Assembly: GCF_032714615.1 (NCBI RefSeq)
Contig: NZ_JAWDKA010000003.1
Coordinates: forward strand, 124,001-188,000
Source of the DNA: Methanorbis furvi
Lineage (GTDB): Archaea; Halobacteriota; Methanomicrobia; Methanomicrobiales; Methanocorpusculaceae
DNA length: 64,000 nt
Direction: 5' to 3'
This document shows positions 26,195 to 35,610 of the stretch, one piece after another. How positions within the stretch are numbered: the stretch's first letter is position 1; each line of letters begins with the position of its first letter. The position numbers and the translations under genes are program-made. The notes below the pieces were generated by a model. It was given only the letters and a program-made list of their open reading frames with translations, ran no database searches and had not been told where the DNA came from.

Positions 26195-28411
26195 ATGTTG
26201 TTTGGTGTATGCAAAAAAAGAAGTCCCAATATATGGGCAAGGGCTGGTATGCCTGTGTCATTGTTTTCAAAAATGTCGGACGGATCAAACTGTTTGTGGA
26301 TTATTACTGTTGCTATTTTGCTTGTTTGTGTGTTGTTTACCGTGCCTGTGGCTGCGGCGGGGGAGGCGTCTGTTTCGAATTTTGACGAATTGAAAGACGC
26401 AATTGAGAACAAAAATTCTACGATCACGATCACCGCCCCCATTCATTTCACGGAGAATATTTCGATCACCTATGATGTCATCATTACCGGAGGTTTCCAC
26501 ACCCTCAACCGCAGCGACGGGCATACCTTCTTTTCGGTTGAAAACAATGGAAACCTCACTCTGAATGGCAATCTCACTCTTGACGGTGAGGGTCTGGCTG
26601 GTTCGAATAACGGTGGTGGTGTTTTCGTCGATGGCGGCAATTTCACTCTGAACGGCGGCACCATCTGCAACAACACCGTGACGAATGATGGCGGCGGCGT
26701 TTACGTCAATGTCGGCGGCAATTTCATTATGGCTGACGGCGCGATCTCTGGCAACCTCGCGAGTAGTGGCGGGGGCGGCGTTTTCGTCGATGGCGGTAAT
26801 TTCACTCTGAACGGTGGTACCATCTGCAACAACACCGCGAATCTATACGGCGGCGGTGTTTTCGTTTCCGACGGCAATTCCACTCTGAACGGCGGCACCA
26901 TCTGCAACAACACCGCGGATGATGGCGGCGGCGTTTTCGTCGATGGCGGTAATTTCACTCTGAACGGTGGTACCATCTGCAACAACACCGCGAATCTATA
27001 CGGCGGCGGCGTTTACATCAATAGCGGCAGTTTCAGTATGAGTGGCGGCACGATCTCCGGCAACACCGTGGCGAATAATTATGGCGGCGGCGTTTACATC
27101 AATAGCGGCAGTTTCACTATGAGCGGTGGTAGCACCATCTGCAACAACACCGTGAGTAATCGCGGCGGCGGCGTTTACATCAATAGCGGCAGTTTCACTA
27201 TGAGCGGTGGTAGCACCATCTGCAACAACACCGCGAATAGTTATGGCGGCGGTGTTTACGTCTGGAGCGGCAATTTCATTATGGCTGATGGCGCGATTTC
27301 CGGCAATCTCGCGAATCGAGATGGCGGCGGCGTTTGCGTCAGAAGTGGCAATTTCATTATGAACGGCGGCACGATCTCCGGCAATAGTGGGAGTAACGGC
27401 GGCGAATTGTATCTGGGTGGTATCAGTTCCAAATTTTCGATGAATGACACGGCAAAAATCGGACCAAACAGTACCTACCTCACTGCCGGCACAATCATCA
27501 ACGTCACTTCAGATCTCACGGGTGACGCCGGAGTTGCAAACATCACTCCTGTCGACACGGCTGACGGGACCATCATTGTGCATCTGTTTACGGGCGCATC
27601 ACAAGACTATGAAAATTTCTTCACCCTTTCGCTTGAAGACAAAATGCTGAAGCATTCCACTTCAGGATCACAGCCTGCACTGATACTTGCTACCAAGCCA
27701 AAACTCACCGTTACCGGTGGTAATGGAACAGGTTACTACCTTTCCGGCGAAATCGTCAACATCACCGCCACTATTCCGTCCGGCAAAATATTTTTCAACT
27801 GGACGAGTGATCATGGCGGCAGTTTTGATGACATAAACGCTTCAAGCACAACCTTCACCATGCCGGATAATGACGTCAACATCACGGCGAACTTCAAAGA
27901 CACACCGCCGAGTCCTATCACCCCCACCCCCACATCCTCTCCGGTTTTCTCTTCAGGGGACGGCAACACGGAGAACGCATTCCGCGTGCTCTTCAACTCC
28001 GTCGGCGGCAACACAGTGCTCCCTGCAACTGATCTCTCCTACGGCGACCGCATCGCAAGGCCTGCGGATCCTGAGCGGACCGGTTACTCCTTTGTCGGCT
28101 GGTACAGGGATGAGGCATTCACCATTCCCTGGATTTTCAACGAGGACGCGGTGCCCGGCGACATGGAACTGTATGCGTACTGGATGCCCGCCACACCAGC
28201 CGCAGTCATGGGAGCGGCAGTCACACAGACCGCAACCACGCAGATAACGGCGGTGCCGGCGGCGACCGCGTCCGCAACCCAGAGCACGGCGCATCCCGCG
28301 GTTGAGTCGGATGGTGGCATTCAGCCGGCCATGACCGAGGCGCCAAGTCCGGTGTTCGGTGTGCTTGCCGGGCTGGTTGCGGCCGGTGTTCTGATGAGAA
28401 GAAGGGATTGA
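26195..28411 (+). CDS. Adhesin-like beta-helix surface protein with InlB repeat and sorting tail (copy 2)
   Basis: This is a 738-residue paralogue of the preceding gene. The first 55 residues and the last 250 are almost the same. The beta-helix repeats (NGGTICNNTA, GGGVYINSGSFTMSGG) differ in number and sequence. Several repeats are nearly identical at DNA level (for example 26757-26860 and 26926-27010, or 27078-27150 and 27162-27220), so repeat number could change by recombination. The same domain order follows: divergent repeat, InlB B-repeat, linker, and a hydrophobic tail with MRRRD. The start ATG 26195 is behind GGAGG. Confidence 0.85.
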   Translation: MLFGVCKKRSPNIWARAGMPVSLFSKMSDGSNCLWIITVAILLVCVLFTVPVAAAGEASVSNFDELKDAIENKNSTITITAPIHFTENISITYDVIITGGFHTLNRSDGHTFFSVENNGNLTLNGNLTLDGEGLAGSNNGGGVFVDGGNFTLNGGTICNNTVTNDGGGVYVNVGGNFIMADGAISGNLASSGGGGVFVDGGNFTLNGGTICNNTANLYGGGVFVSDGNSTLNGGTICNNTADDGGGVFVDGGNFTLNGGTICNNTANLYGGGVYINSGSFSMSGGTISGNTVANNYGGGVYINSGSFTMSGGSTICNNTVSNRGGGVYINSGSFTMSGGSTICNNTANSYGGGVYVWSGNFIMADGAISGNLANRDGGGVCVRSGNFIMNGGTISGNSGSNGGELYLGGISSKFSMNDTAKIGPNSTYLTAGTIINVTSDLTGDAGVANITPVDTADGTIIVHLFTGASQDYENFFTLSLEDKMLKHSTSGSQPALILATKPKLTVTGGNGTGYYLSGEIVNITATIPSGKIFFNWTSDHGGSFDDINASSTTFTMPDNDVNITANFKDTPPSPITPTPTSSPVFSSGDGNTENAFRVLFNSVGGNTVLPATDLSYGDRIARPADPERTGYSFVGWYRDEAFTIPWIFNEDAVPGDMELYAYWMPATPAAVMGAAVTQTATTQITAVPAATASATQSTAHPAVESDGGIQPAMTEAPSPVFGVLAGLVAAGVLMRRRD

Positions 28412-28434
28412 TTACAGGGGAGCCGAGCTGGTTT

Positions 28435-28479
28435 AATTCTGTGGAGTTTACCGCCGAAGGCGGTAAACTCCACAGAATT
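28435..28479. terminator. Perfect 21-base hairpin after adhesin copy 2
   Basis: Bases 28435-28455 and 28459-28479 are exact inverted copies (AATTCTGTGGAGTTTACCGCC) around a GAA loop. Such a perfect long stem just downstream of the stop may act as terminator or RNA processing site, or may be a small palindromic repeat. No poly-T follows. Confidence 0.7.
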
Positions 28480-28508
28480 GATGCGGGACGGTTCGCGCAC
28501 AATTTTCA

Positions 28509-28754
28509 CGAATATATTTTTTTAGAAATACTCGCGTAATACTGGTCAGTTGGAGTATTGAAGGCGTAAATGGTGTTTTTTATGGTAATTATATTCAGTA
28601 TTATTGGGTAATGTGGACTGTTTTTTCATATAATTTTAGGGAAACATTCATTATATGTCGCCAACCACATACTCATTGTCTGAGGGTAATTGGTGTGATT
28701 TTGTGATGTGTTGTTGCTGTTTGGGCAAAATTTCATCCCCCTCGGAGGAATTAT
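28509..28754 (+). promoter_or_regulatory. Adhesin leader/promoter region, copy 3 (diverged)
   Basis: The region before the GLUG adhesin keeps the layout of the other two leaders: TTTAGAAATACTCG, then a TATA-like CATATAATTTTA at about 28627-28638, CCAACCACATACTCATT, GATTTTGTGATG and a GGAGG before the ATG. The conservation beyond coding sequence suggests common regulation of the three genes. Confidence 0.55.
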
Positions 28755-31733
28755 ATGTCGTCACGTACCTACGGGAAAAGAAGTCCCAATAATAGAGCAG
28801 CGGCTGTTGTGCCTGTGTCATTGTTTTCGAATAATTTTGGCGGATCAAACCGTCTGTTGTGTATCTCTTTTGTTTTTTTGTTTCTGTGTTTGTTGATGGT
28901 TGGAGCTGTAAGTGCAGTACCACTAAGCAATGATAACTGGACTGATGATCCCAGTTATTATGATACCTCATGGTCCGGTACCGGCGCCGAAAACGATCCT
29001 TATCTGATCAACAATACATCGCAACTTGCCGGTGTTGCAGTCCGCACTCTTGGTGGTGAGTCTTTTTCCGGAAAATTTTTCAAACTGACGAACGAGTCCG
29101 CGGATGCGTACAATCTCTCCGCACACTACTGGAAACCGATTGGGAATTCCAGCAATAGATTTAAAGGCACCTTCGATGGAGCCAATATCACCATTTCCAA
29201 CATGAACGTTGACATTAGTGGTACCGGTTTGTACGGCGGACTTTTTGGATATGTGGACGGCGGTACGATCAAAAATGTGCATCTGAATAATGCCGTGGTA
29301 AATGTAACCGGCACCGGCACGCTCGCCTCTTATGCTGGTGGTGTTGCCGGGTCACTTACAGGCACCATCACCAACTGCTATGTAGCCGGTAGCGTAAATG
29401 TGACTGGTGCTCCCACCCATCAGGTTTATGCCGGTGGCGTTGTCGGATATCTGAGTTCTGGGGACATTAGCAGTAGTTCTACAATTTGCAGTGTAACTGC
29501 TACCGGCACCGGTACTTTGTATGCCGGCGGTGTTGCAGGAATTATGATAGGTACCACCAACAATATCAGTGACAGCTATGCAACCGGCAGTGTAACTGCG
29601 GTCGGTTCGACCGACTCGTACGCCGGTGGTGTAACCGGGCATATGACAGGCGGCACCAGCAGCATCAGTGGTAGCTATGCAACCGGCAACGTACGTGCTG
29701 ACGGCACCACCTCGTATGCTGGTGGTGTTGCCGGATCTGTGACGGCCAGCTTTGGCAACATCAGTACCAGCTATGCGACCGGCAGCGTAACTGCTACTGG
29801 CACCGGCGCCTTGTATGCTGGCGGTGTTGCCGGGCATATGATGGGCAACGAAAAAATCACCAACTGTTATGCCACCGGCAGTGTAGCTGCCGCCGGTACT
29901 GGTGCCACCAACTCGTATGCCGGCGGTGTTATCGGGTATCTGAATAGCGGTGCCGGCACGATCACCGGCAGCTATCATGAAACCGGTGATGTATCTGCAA
30001 CCGGTGCCGCCACCTCGTCTGCCGGCGGTGTTGCCGGATATCTGATGGGCGGTGCCAAAATCAGTGATAGTTATCATAAAAATGGTGATGTAACTGCAAC
30101 CGGTACCAATTACTCGTATGCTGGTGGTGTTGCCGGCAATCTGAATTCTGGTCATATCAGCAACAGCTATGCAACAGGCAGTGTAACCGCAAGTGCCACC
30201 GGCCTTGCCTCGTCCTACTCTCATGCCGGCGGTGTTTCTGGATGTCTGAATCCAGGTAGTACTATCATCGGCAGCTATGCTACCGGCAGCGTAACTGCAA
30301 ACAATGCAAACAAATCGTATGCCGGCGGTGTTGTCGGACATCTGACAAGCAGCAGTAGCAGCAGCAACATCATCAGCAGCTATGCAACCGGCAGCGTAAC
30401 TGCAACCGGTATCGCCGAATCTCATGCCGGCGGTGTTGTCGGGCGTCTGAGCAGCAGCAGCACCGGCAGCAGCAACATCAGCAACAGCTATGCAACCAGC
30501 AGTGTGAGTGCGGATGCCGCCAGCTCATATGCCGGCGGTGTTGCCGGGAGTCTGGAGAGTGGTAGCATCAGCGATAGCTATGCAACAGGCAACGTAACTT
30601 CGACCGGCTCCACCACCATCTCTGCCGGCGGTGTTGTCGGATATCTGTACTCAGGCACCATTGAAAACTCAATCGCACTCAACGAACGGGTGACCATCAG
30701 TTCAGGTTCAAACATCGGGCGGGTTGCAGGCAACGGCAATCCTGCCGGCTCCTACGGATGGTCAGGCGTAAACGGCACAATCAATGGCGGCAATCTATTC
30801 CTTTTCACCGATGGAGCTGATAAAAATGGAACCAATGTCGAAAATATAACTCTGTGGGGCAAGGAACCCTTCTTCAGCAGCACCTTCTCAAGCGGAACGT
30901 TTAGCGCCAACTGGATCATGAGTACAAATCCAATCTATGAGCTTCCGATTCTAAACTGGCAGACATCCGACCCGGACTTTGATGCCTCCTATCTCAAACC
31001 ATACTTCCCTCCAACCCCGCCATCGCCTCCGTCTCCTCCCTCCCCTCCCTCTCCAGTACCGACTCTCCCTCCCTCTGACGGCAACATGGAGAACGCATTC
31101 CGTGTGCTCTTCGACTCCCGGGGCGGCAGCTTTGTACCGCCTGCGACCGGCCTTTCCTACGGCGACCGCGTCCCAAAACCAGCGGACCCGGACCGGAACG
31201 GTTACAACTTTGCCGGCTGGTACAAGAATGAAGAGTGCACGATTCTCTGGATATTCAGCGAGGACGCCGTGCCCGGCGACATGACGCTGTATGCACAATG
31301 GATCAGCACCACAACTCCGGTTGCAGTCTTGCCAGCAGAACCGACAACAGAGCCTCCGGCAACAACCATGCAGCCCACCGCCGCACCAACAATCATGCAA
31401 CCCACCATCTCACCGCCGATTGAAATTGATGACGGCAGCAAATCCGGTACCGAAAATAACGGAATGCTCTTCATTCTCCCCTTACTACTGCTGCTGCTCC
31501 TTCTCCTGTTCCTGTTCCTGATCCTTTTCCTCCGTCACACCGTAATTTTCCTCGTTCGCACTACAGAAGGTATCGAACAATATCGCATCAGAATCTGGCA
31601 TGGAAAAAAAATCGACCCGAAAAAATTACCCGAACTTCTCAGAACAGCTGACTGGTATCTTGACAAAGAACACAGCAACCGCTGGGACATAAAAGAAGAT
31701 CGTGTCACCCGAAACATCCGGCTCTATCACTAA
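28755..31733 (+). CDS. GLUG-repeat adhesin with InlB repeat, transmembrane anchor and cytoplasmic tail
   Basis: This is a 992-residue surface protein. The N-terminus shares KRSPN...PVSLFS and GGSN with the other two adhesins, then a signal helix ending GAVSA. Residues about 150-640 hold many GLUG-type repeats (SYATGSVTATG, YAGGVAGxL). They are followed by a proline-rich stretch (PPSPPSPPSPP), an InlB B-repeat (GYNFAGWYKNEE), a Thr-rich linker and one long leucine-rich transmembrane helix at about 905-928. About 60 residues follow that helix, ending NIRLYH, so the anchor differs from the sorting tail of its neighbours. The start ATG is behind CTCGGAGG. Confidence 0.85.
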   Translation: MSSRTYGKRSPNNRAAAVVPVSLFSNNFGGSNRLLCISFVFLFLCLLMVGAVSAVPLSNDNWTDDPSYYDTSWSGTGAENDPYLINNTSQLAGVAVRTLGGESFSGKFFKLTNESADAYNLSAHYWKPIGNSSNRFKGTFDGANITISNMNVDISGTGLYGGLFGYVDGGTIKNVHLNNAVVNVTGTGTLASYAGGVAGSLTGTITNCYVAGSVNVTGAPTHQVYAGGVVGYLSSGDISSSSTICSVTATGTGTLYAGGVAGIMIGTTNNISDSYATGSVTAVGSTDSYAGGVTGHMTGGTSSISGSYATGNVRADGTTSYAGGVAGSVTASFGNISTSYATGSVTATGTGALYAGGVAGHMMGNEKITNCYATGSVAAAGTGATNSYAGGVIGYLNSGAGTITGSYHETGDVSATGAATSSAGGVAGYLMGGAKISDSYHKNGDVTATGTNYSYAGGVAGNLNSGHISNSYATGSVTASATGLASSYSHAGGVSGCLNPGSTIIGSYATGSVTANNANKSYAGGVVGHLTSSSSSSNIISSYATGSVTATGIAESHAGGVVGRLSSSSTGSSNISNSYATSSVSADAASSYAGGVAGSLESGSISDSYATGNVTSTGSTTISAGGVVGYLYSGTIENSIALNERVTISSGSNIGRVAGNGNPAGSYGWSGVNGTINGGNLFLFTDGADKNGTNVENITLWGKEPFFSSTFSSGTFSANWIMSTNPIYELPILNWQTSDPDFDASYLKPYFPPTPPSPPSPPSPPSPVPTLPPSDGNMENAFRVLFDSRGGSFVPPATGLSYGDRVPKPADPDRNGYNFAGWYKNEECTILWIFSEDAVPGDMTLYAQWISTTTPVAVLPAEPTTEPPATTMQPTAAPTIMQPTISPPIEIDDGSKSGTENNGMLFILPLLLLLLLLLFLFLILFLRHTVIFLVRTTEGIEQYRIRIWHGKKIDPKKLPELLRTADWYLDKEHSNRWDIKEDRVTRNIRLYH

Positions 31734-31754
31734 GAGCGCTGTATAAAATCCGAC

Positions 31755-31795
31755 AGATTCACACTGATCCCCTATGTGCCGATCAGTGTGAATCT
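31755..31795 (+). terminator. Hairpin downstream of GLUG adhesin
   Basis: AGATTCACACTGATC (31755-31769) pairs exactly with GATCAGTGTGAATCT (31781-31795) around an 11-base loop, 22 bases after the stop codon. A terminator or 3' processing site is likely. Confidence 0.6.
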
Positions 31796-31926
31796 CTTCG
31801 TGTTGGCTTTGATCGCTGTGCACTCTTGTCGTCTTCTGGATGTGATACCACAAAATGATTTAGTTTCTTTTTTCTGAAAAAATAGTTAAAAATTACTTCG
31901 CGTCCTTCGCGTTTCAAAAAAATACA

Positions 31927-32394
31927 TTACTCCTTCTTCGCAGGAACTCCCACAATCGAACACCCAGCCCCGCACGGCTCTTTTGGCGTCTCAGGCATAA
32001 CACGATACGCATTTGCCAGCACCGACGAATTCGCAAGAAGGCCTGCAACCAGCACCGCCTCTAAAATCTCCTCCTTCGAGATCCCCATCTTCTTTGCCAC
32101 CTGCATATGATACGCAGTACAGTGATCGCAGCGGAGTGCTGATGCAACCGCGAGACTGATCAGCTCAATCACCCGCGGCTCCAGCGAACTCATCTGATTC
32201 ACCGCATTCTTATACAACAGATGTGAAATCAGCGCCTCAGGTGAACTCGCCAACTTCGTATAAATCAGCGGAACCGCACCGTACTCACTCTCAACCCGAT
32301 TCAGCCAGTCAGCCGCCGTCTCCTTTGCGCCCCGCTCCTCAACCTCACGGATCGCCTCATGAAAATCCAGATCAAAATCTACCATAATACTCAC
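31927..32394 (-). CDS. Carboxymuconolactone decarboxylase / AhpD-like protein
   Basis: This is a 155-residue helical protein of the CMD/AhpD family. The redox motif RCDHCTAYH carries the two cysteines and histidine of AhpD-like peroxidase reductases. The C-terminus adds a second pair in PCGAGCS, which is not part of the usual family core. The start is GTG 32394, overlapping the mmp7 stop by four bases; an ATG at 32385 is an alternative. It ends the methyl-CoM reductase activation operon, so a redox role in that process is plausible but inferred from position only. Confidence 0.8.
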   Translation of the reverse strand: MSIMVDFDLDFHEAIREVEERGAKETAADWLNRVESEYGAVPLIYTKLASSPEALISHLLYKNAVNQMSSLEPRVIELISLAVASALRCDHCTAYHMQVAKKMGISKEEILEAVLVAGLLANSSVLANAYRVMPETPKEPCGAGCSIVGVPAKKE

Positions 32395-33329
32395 ACCACA
32401 ATATTTGTCTCCGACAGCGGTCGGATCCGAATCAAAATATAATTCCGCATCCGAGACGGCAGAACATCCGCCACATCCCCGATTTTCACATCATCTTCAA
32501 TAACGAGATCACGAATCCGCTGCGCATAGTCTTTGTAAGCCAGTTTCACCCGAAGGCCGGTCAGCTGCACCGCAATCGGCGACGGCGAGTAGACCTCCTC
32601 AATCTCTGGGATCTCCTGCTTAATCATATCCTGAATCCTTGCAGGCGACACCGACAGCGGATCATGCGACAACTCAGCCCGCCGCTGCTCAATCACCCGC
32701 TCCACCTCCTCAATCACCACATCCAGACGGTGAATATCAGCCTCCGTCTGCGTCCGGTGCATAAACCGTCCAAGACCGCCCACATACCCCTCAACCGGAG
32801 GATCGGTCTGCTTCTCCAGAGTCTCGCGGGACGGACCGCCGGTCAAAATAATCGGCACCGTAACCCCGCGGCGGAGTTTCGGGAACTTCTTCTCAATACA
32901 GGACGCAAAATTCCCCAGCACATAAATCGCCATATCATGCTCGTTGATCAGATCCCGCTCCTCATCATTCATCTGCGAAATCCGCTTGCCAAACCCTCTC
33001 GCCATTCCAAGAATATTTGACTTCGACCCGTGGCTGCGCAGATACTCAGCAACATCACACGCCGAATGCGGCAGGTGGTGAATCTCAAGACTGGGAATCA
33101 CCACTGCAATCTCAGTTCCCACCAACGGCGATGCCATAACCTCGCCTGCAAGCGGATGAGAAAACTCCTTCAGCCCCTCAATATCCTCCTGCGGCATCAG
33201 AACCTGAAGAATTACCTCGTTTGCAATATTATGCCGCTGCACAATATAGCCGCCCAAATCCTCGATGTAATCGATGATCTCATCAAGCCGGTAAACACCG
33301 CCCTTATACGTAACCGGAACAAGAATCAT
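32391..33329 (-). CDS. Methanogenesis marker protein 7
   Basis: This is methanogenesis marker protein 7, 312 residues. Marker 7 has been found with the ATP-dependent activating system of methyl-coenzyme M reductase. Recognisable segments are the start ILVPVTYKGGVYR, GNFASCIEKKFPKLRRG, PIILTGGPSRETLE and GYVGGLGRFMHRT. C144 in the NFASC segment is the notable cysteine. The gene overlaps marker 17 upstream by four bases and the CMD gene downstream by four bases. Confidence 0.9.
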   Translation of the reverse strand: MILVPVTYKGGVYRLDEIIDYIEDLGGYIVQRHNIANEVILQVLMPQEDIEGLKEFSHPLAGEVMASPLVGTEIAVVIPSLEIHHLPHSACDVAEYLRSHGSKSNILGMARGFGKRISQMNDEERDLINEHDMAIYVLGNFASCIEKKFPKLRRGVTVPIILTGGPSRETLEKQTDPPVEGYVGGLGRFMHRTQTEADIHRLDVVIEEVERVIEQRRAELSHDPLSVSPARIQDMIKQEIPEIEEVYSPSPIAVQLTGLRVKLAYKDYAQRIRDLVIEDDVKIGDVADVLPSRMRNYILIRIRPLSETNIVV

Positions 33330-33907
33330 CGCAGCTCCTCCTCCATAATTTTGAACCGGTCAAAAATAATCTGCTCCACCACATCAGACGGAAGCGTGTT
33401 CTCGCTCGCCGCATAGGAAAACCGGTCAGAGCCGTAGTTCTCGCGCCGAACCTTGAAACCTTCTGGTGCGATCACCTGAATTGCATAGATCAGATCCTTA
33501 TAGAGCGACTCTGCCGGATCGATCACAATCCAGTTCTCAAGATTTTTGGGGATCTCTACATTACTGATGATCACCGTGAACCGGTCAGGCTGGTCCACAT
33601 TGTCATGCCCGAGCTTGTTCCACAGCATCTTGAGCATTGCGGCGAGATAGGTCTCGTCCCCTACAGCGATCGTTGCTTTGCCGTCCTGCACCAGAACATT
33701 TCCCACATCCGACACCCGGATTGCTGCACGCGGCGGCCGGATTAAGCCTGTTGCAACAAACAGCGGATAGGCTGGGTCGATGTAGAGATGTAACCCTTCC
33801 ACAATCGATAAAAGATTGTGGTCCTGCAACACCGTGGTTGCAATTTTGTTGTAGTTGTCAGCTCCATCCTCCGTGGACTCAACCGCGAAGTAGTCTAAAC
33901 CTGCCAT
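33326..33907 (-). CDS. Methanogenesis marker protein 17
   Basis: This is methanogenesis marker protein 17, 193 residues, another component associated with methyl-coenzyme M reductase activation. It has the family segments VAIRVSDVG-like and PKNLENWIVIDPAESLYKDL. Its ATG directly follows the marker 15 stop with no spacing. No cofactor motif can be named from the sequence alone. Confidence 0.88.
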   Translation of the reverse strand: MAGLDYFAVESTEDGADNYNKIATTVLQDHNLLSIVEGLHLYIDPAYPLFVATGLIRPPRAAIRVSDVGNVLVQDGKATIAVGDETYLAAMLKMLWNKLGHDNVDQPDRFTVIISNVEIPKNLENWIVIDPAESLYKDLIYAIQVIAPEGFKVRRENYGSDRFSYAASENTLPSDVVEQIIFDRFKIMEEELR

Positions 33908-35161
33908 CTACGCCTCCTTCTTCTTATCAATAAATCCTGAGGAGAGCAGTGCGCCGCCGGTTGCGCCGATGTACTGCGAGTGGTGCGGGACAACGACTTC
34001 GGTGTTCAGCATCCGTCCCATTGCACGCACCAGTCCCTGAATCAACGACGAGCCGCCGACCATAATCACCGGCTCTTTGATGTCGACCTCCTGCAACTGC
34101 TGTTCATACACCTGCTGGGCAACGCTGTGACAAGCCGCAGCTGCGACGTCCTCACGCGAGTATCCGGCGGCAAGAGCGTTTACGAGCGACTGGGTGCCGA
34201 ACACAATACAGTAACTGTTCATCGGCACATTTTCGCCGCCGTCGCTCTTCATCGAAAGAGCGCCAAGCTCGGTGATGTCAACGTCCAGACGTTTTGCGGT
34301 CATCTCAAGGAACCGTCCCGATGCGCCGGCACAGATACCGCCCATCGTAAACGAACCCGGAATTCCGTCGTTCACGCTGATCGCTTTGTTGTCCATACCG
34401 CCGATGTCAATGACGGTGGCAAATCCTTTCTGAGCGCCTGCGAGATACACCGCTCCCTTCGAGTTCACGGTCAACTCTTCTTGCACCAGGTCTGCCTTCA
34501 GATGTTTGCCGACTAAAAATCTGCCGTATCCGGTTGTTGCGGTTGCCTGAATATCAGATATCCTGAGACCCGACTCTTCGAGGGCAAGTGCAACGACTTC
34601 GTCAGCACTCTTCAGAACTTCGGTCGTCGGTCTCCATCCGGTACCGATGATTTTGTCGTCCTGCATGATGATGCATTTCGTGGTCGAGGAGCCTGAGTCC
34701 ACGCCCATTGTGGTTCCAACCTGCACCTCACGCGCCATCAGACTGCGGCGGCGGGCAATGGTAGTGAGTGCTTCAAGTCTGGTGAGCAGTGTGGACGAGC
34801 CGGTTCGTTCGTTGAACGAGTAGGAGACGACCGGAATGCGGGAGTTTTCCACAATATATCGTCTCAGTTCGTTTCTGACAATTGCCGCTTCTGCACACCG
34901 GAAACAGCTGGCAATAAATATTCCGTCGGCCTCGATTCGTCCTTCAACGATTGCCTGAGTTCGCGCAATTGCGAGTTTTAAGTCCGGGCTTTTCACCGGC
35001 AGACCAAAGTCTTTGTAGGCGCGTTTGACATCCTTTAACGCAACGTCAGGATAAAACATTTTGCCGCCGACCGTTTCTGCGGCTGTCGTAATTTCGTTCT
35101 GAATTCCGCTGTACTCTGCGCCGCAGGTAATCTGGGCAATTCTCACCGGCTGTTCACTCAT
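33908..35161 (-). CDS. Methanogenesis marker protein 15 (BcrAD/BadFG-type ATPase)
   Basis: This is methanogenesis marker protein 15, 417 residues, in the BadF/BcrA ATPase superfamily that includes activators of 2-hydroxyacyl-CoA dehydratases. The phosphate-binding [11 protein letters not shown] is near 152, TTGYGRFL near 210 and [10 protein letters not shown] near 250, with cysteines in [11 protein letters not shown]. An extra N-terminal domain carries CFRC. In activators of this type a cysteine pair holds a [4Fe-4S] cluster and ATP drives electron transfer. That role would fit reduction of the Ni centre of Mcr, but it is inferred. The start overlaps the mmp5 stop by eight bases. Confidence 0.9.
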   Translation of the reverse strand: MSEQPVRIAQITCGAEYSGIQNEITTAAETVGGKMFYPDVALKDVKRAYKDFGLPVKSPDLKLAIARTQAIVEGRIEADGIFIASCFRCAEAAIVRNELRRYIVENSRIPVVSYSFNERTGSSTLLTRLEALTTIARRRSLMAREVQVGTTMGVDSGSSTTKCIIMQDDKIIGTGWRPTTEVLKSADEVVALALEESGLRISDIQATATTGYGRFLVGKHLKADLVQEELTVNSKGAVYLAGAQKGFATVIDIGGMDNKAISVNDGIPGSFTMGGICAGASGRFLEMTAKRLDVDITELGALSMKSDGGENVPMNSYCIVFGTQSLVNALAAGYSREDVAAAACHSVAQQVYEQQLQEVDIKEPVIMVGGSSLIQGLVRAMGRMLNTEVVVPHHSQYIGATGGALLSSGFIDKKKEA

Positions 35162-35606
35162 GTTTTTTCACCTCAAGTTCTGCAAGAAACTCTTTGATCG
35201 CTGCAACAAATGTTACGCCTTCTTCTTTTGATGTCGGATACCTGAGTTCAAGACGCGGGATGTCACGTTCGCGGAGCATGAAACAGAGGAGTTCGTTGGT
35301 TCTTGCACAGCCCATGCAGCCGAATGCAAGGTCGGGTTCATCGATGATGATCGCAGCTTCAGCTTCTTCGACCATTGGACCATACAGTGACATGCGTCCG
35401 CGGATACCGGACGGCACCTCGACCGCTGCCCATTTGAGACCCTTCTGCGGATCGTCGGAGGTCATCTGAATCGGGGGTGAGTCAAATCCCGGGGTTTGAA
35501 TGTGTTCGCGGATTGCAACTGCTGAGCCGAGCGGTTCGTGACCGAAGCGTGCCACGAGATCGGATAAGATGAGGCTGGTCGCCGGATAGATGAATACTTT
35601 TGCCAT
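35154..35606 (-). CDS. Methanogenesis marker protein 5
   Basis: This is methanogenesis marker protein 5, 150 residues. It opens with [15 protein letters not shown] and has [13 protein letters not shown], a C-x2-C pair typical of the family, before a conserved [10 protein letters not shown]. The function is not known. It lies four bases after marker 6. Confidence 0.88.
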   Translation of the reverse strand: MAKVFIYPATSLILSDLVARFGHEPLGSAVAIREHIQTPGFDSPPIQMTSDDPQKGLKWAAVEVPSGIRGRMSLYGPMVEEAEAAIIIDEPDLAFGCMGCARTNELLCFMLRERDIPRLELRYPTSKEEGVTFVAAIKEFLAELEVKKHE

Positions 35607-35610
35607 TTCG

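Larger units (their letters stand above)
23222..28411. repeat. Tandem duplication of adhesin gene plus leader (unit about 2.6 kb)
   Basis: The sequence beginning CACAGAGAATCCATTTTCC at 23222 recurs at 25841, 2619 bases downstream, and stays nearly identical through the upstream leader, the signal region and the C-terminal domains of the following genes. Only the middle beta-helix repeats differ strongly. After the first stop a 14-base piece, CAGGGGAGCCGAGC, also recurs after the second. This is a recent duplication with divergence limited to the repeat region. Confidence 0.88.
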
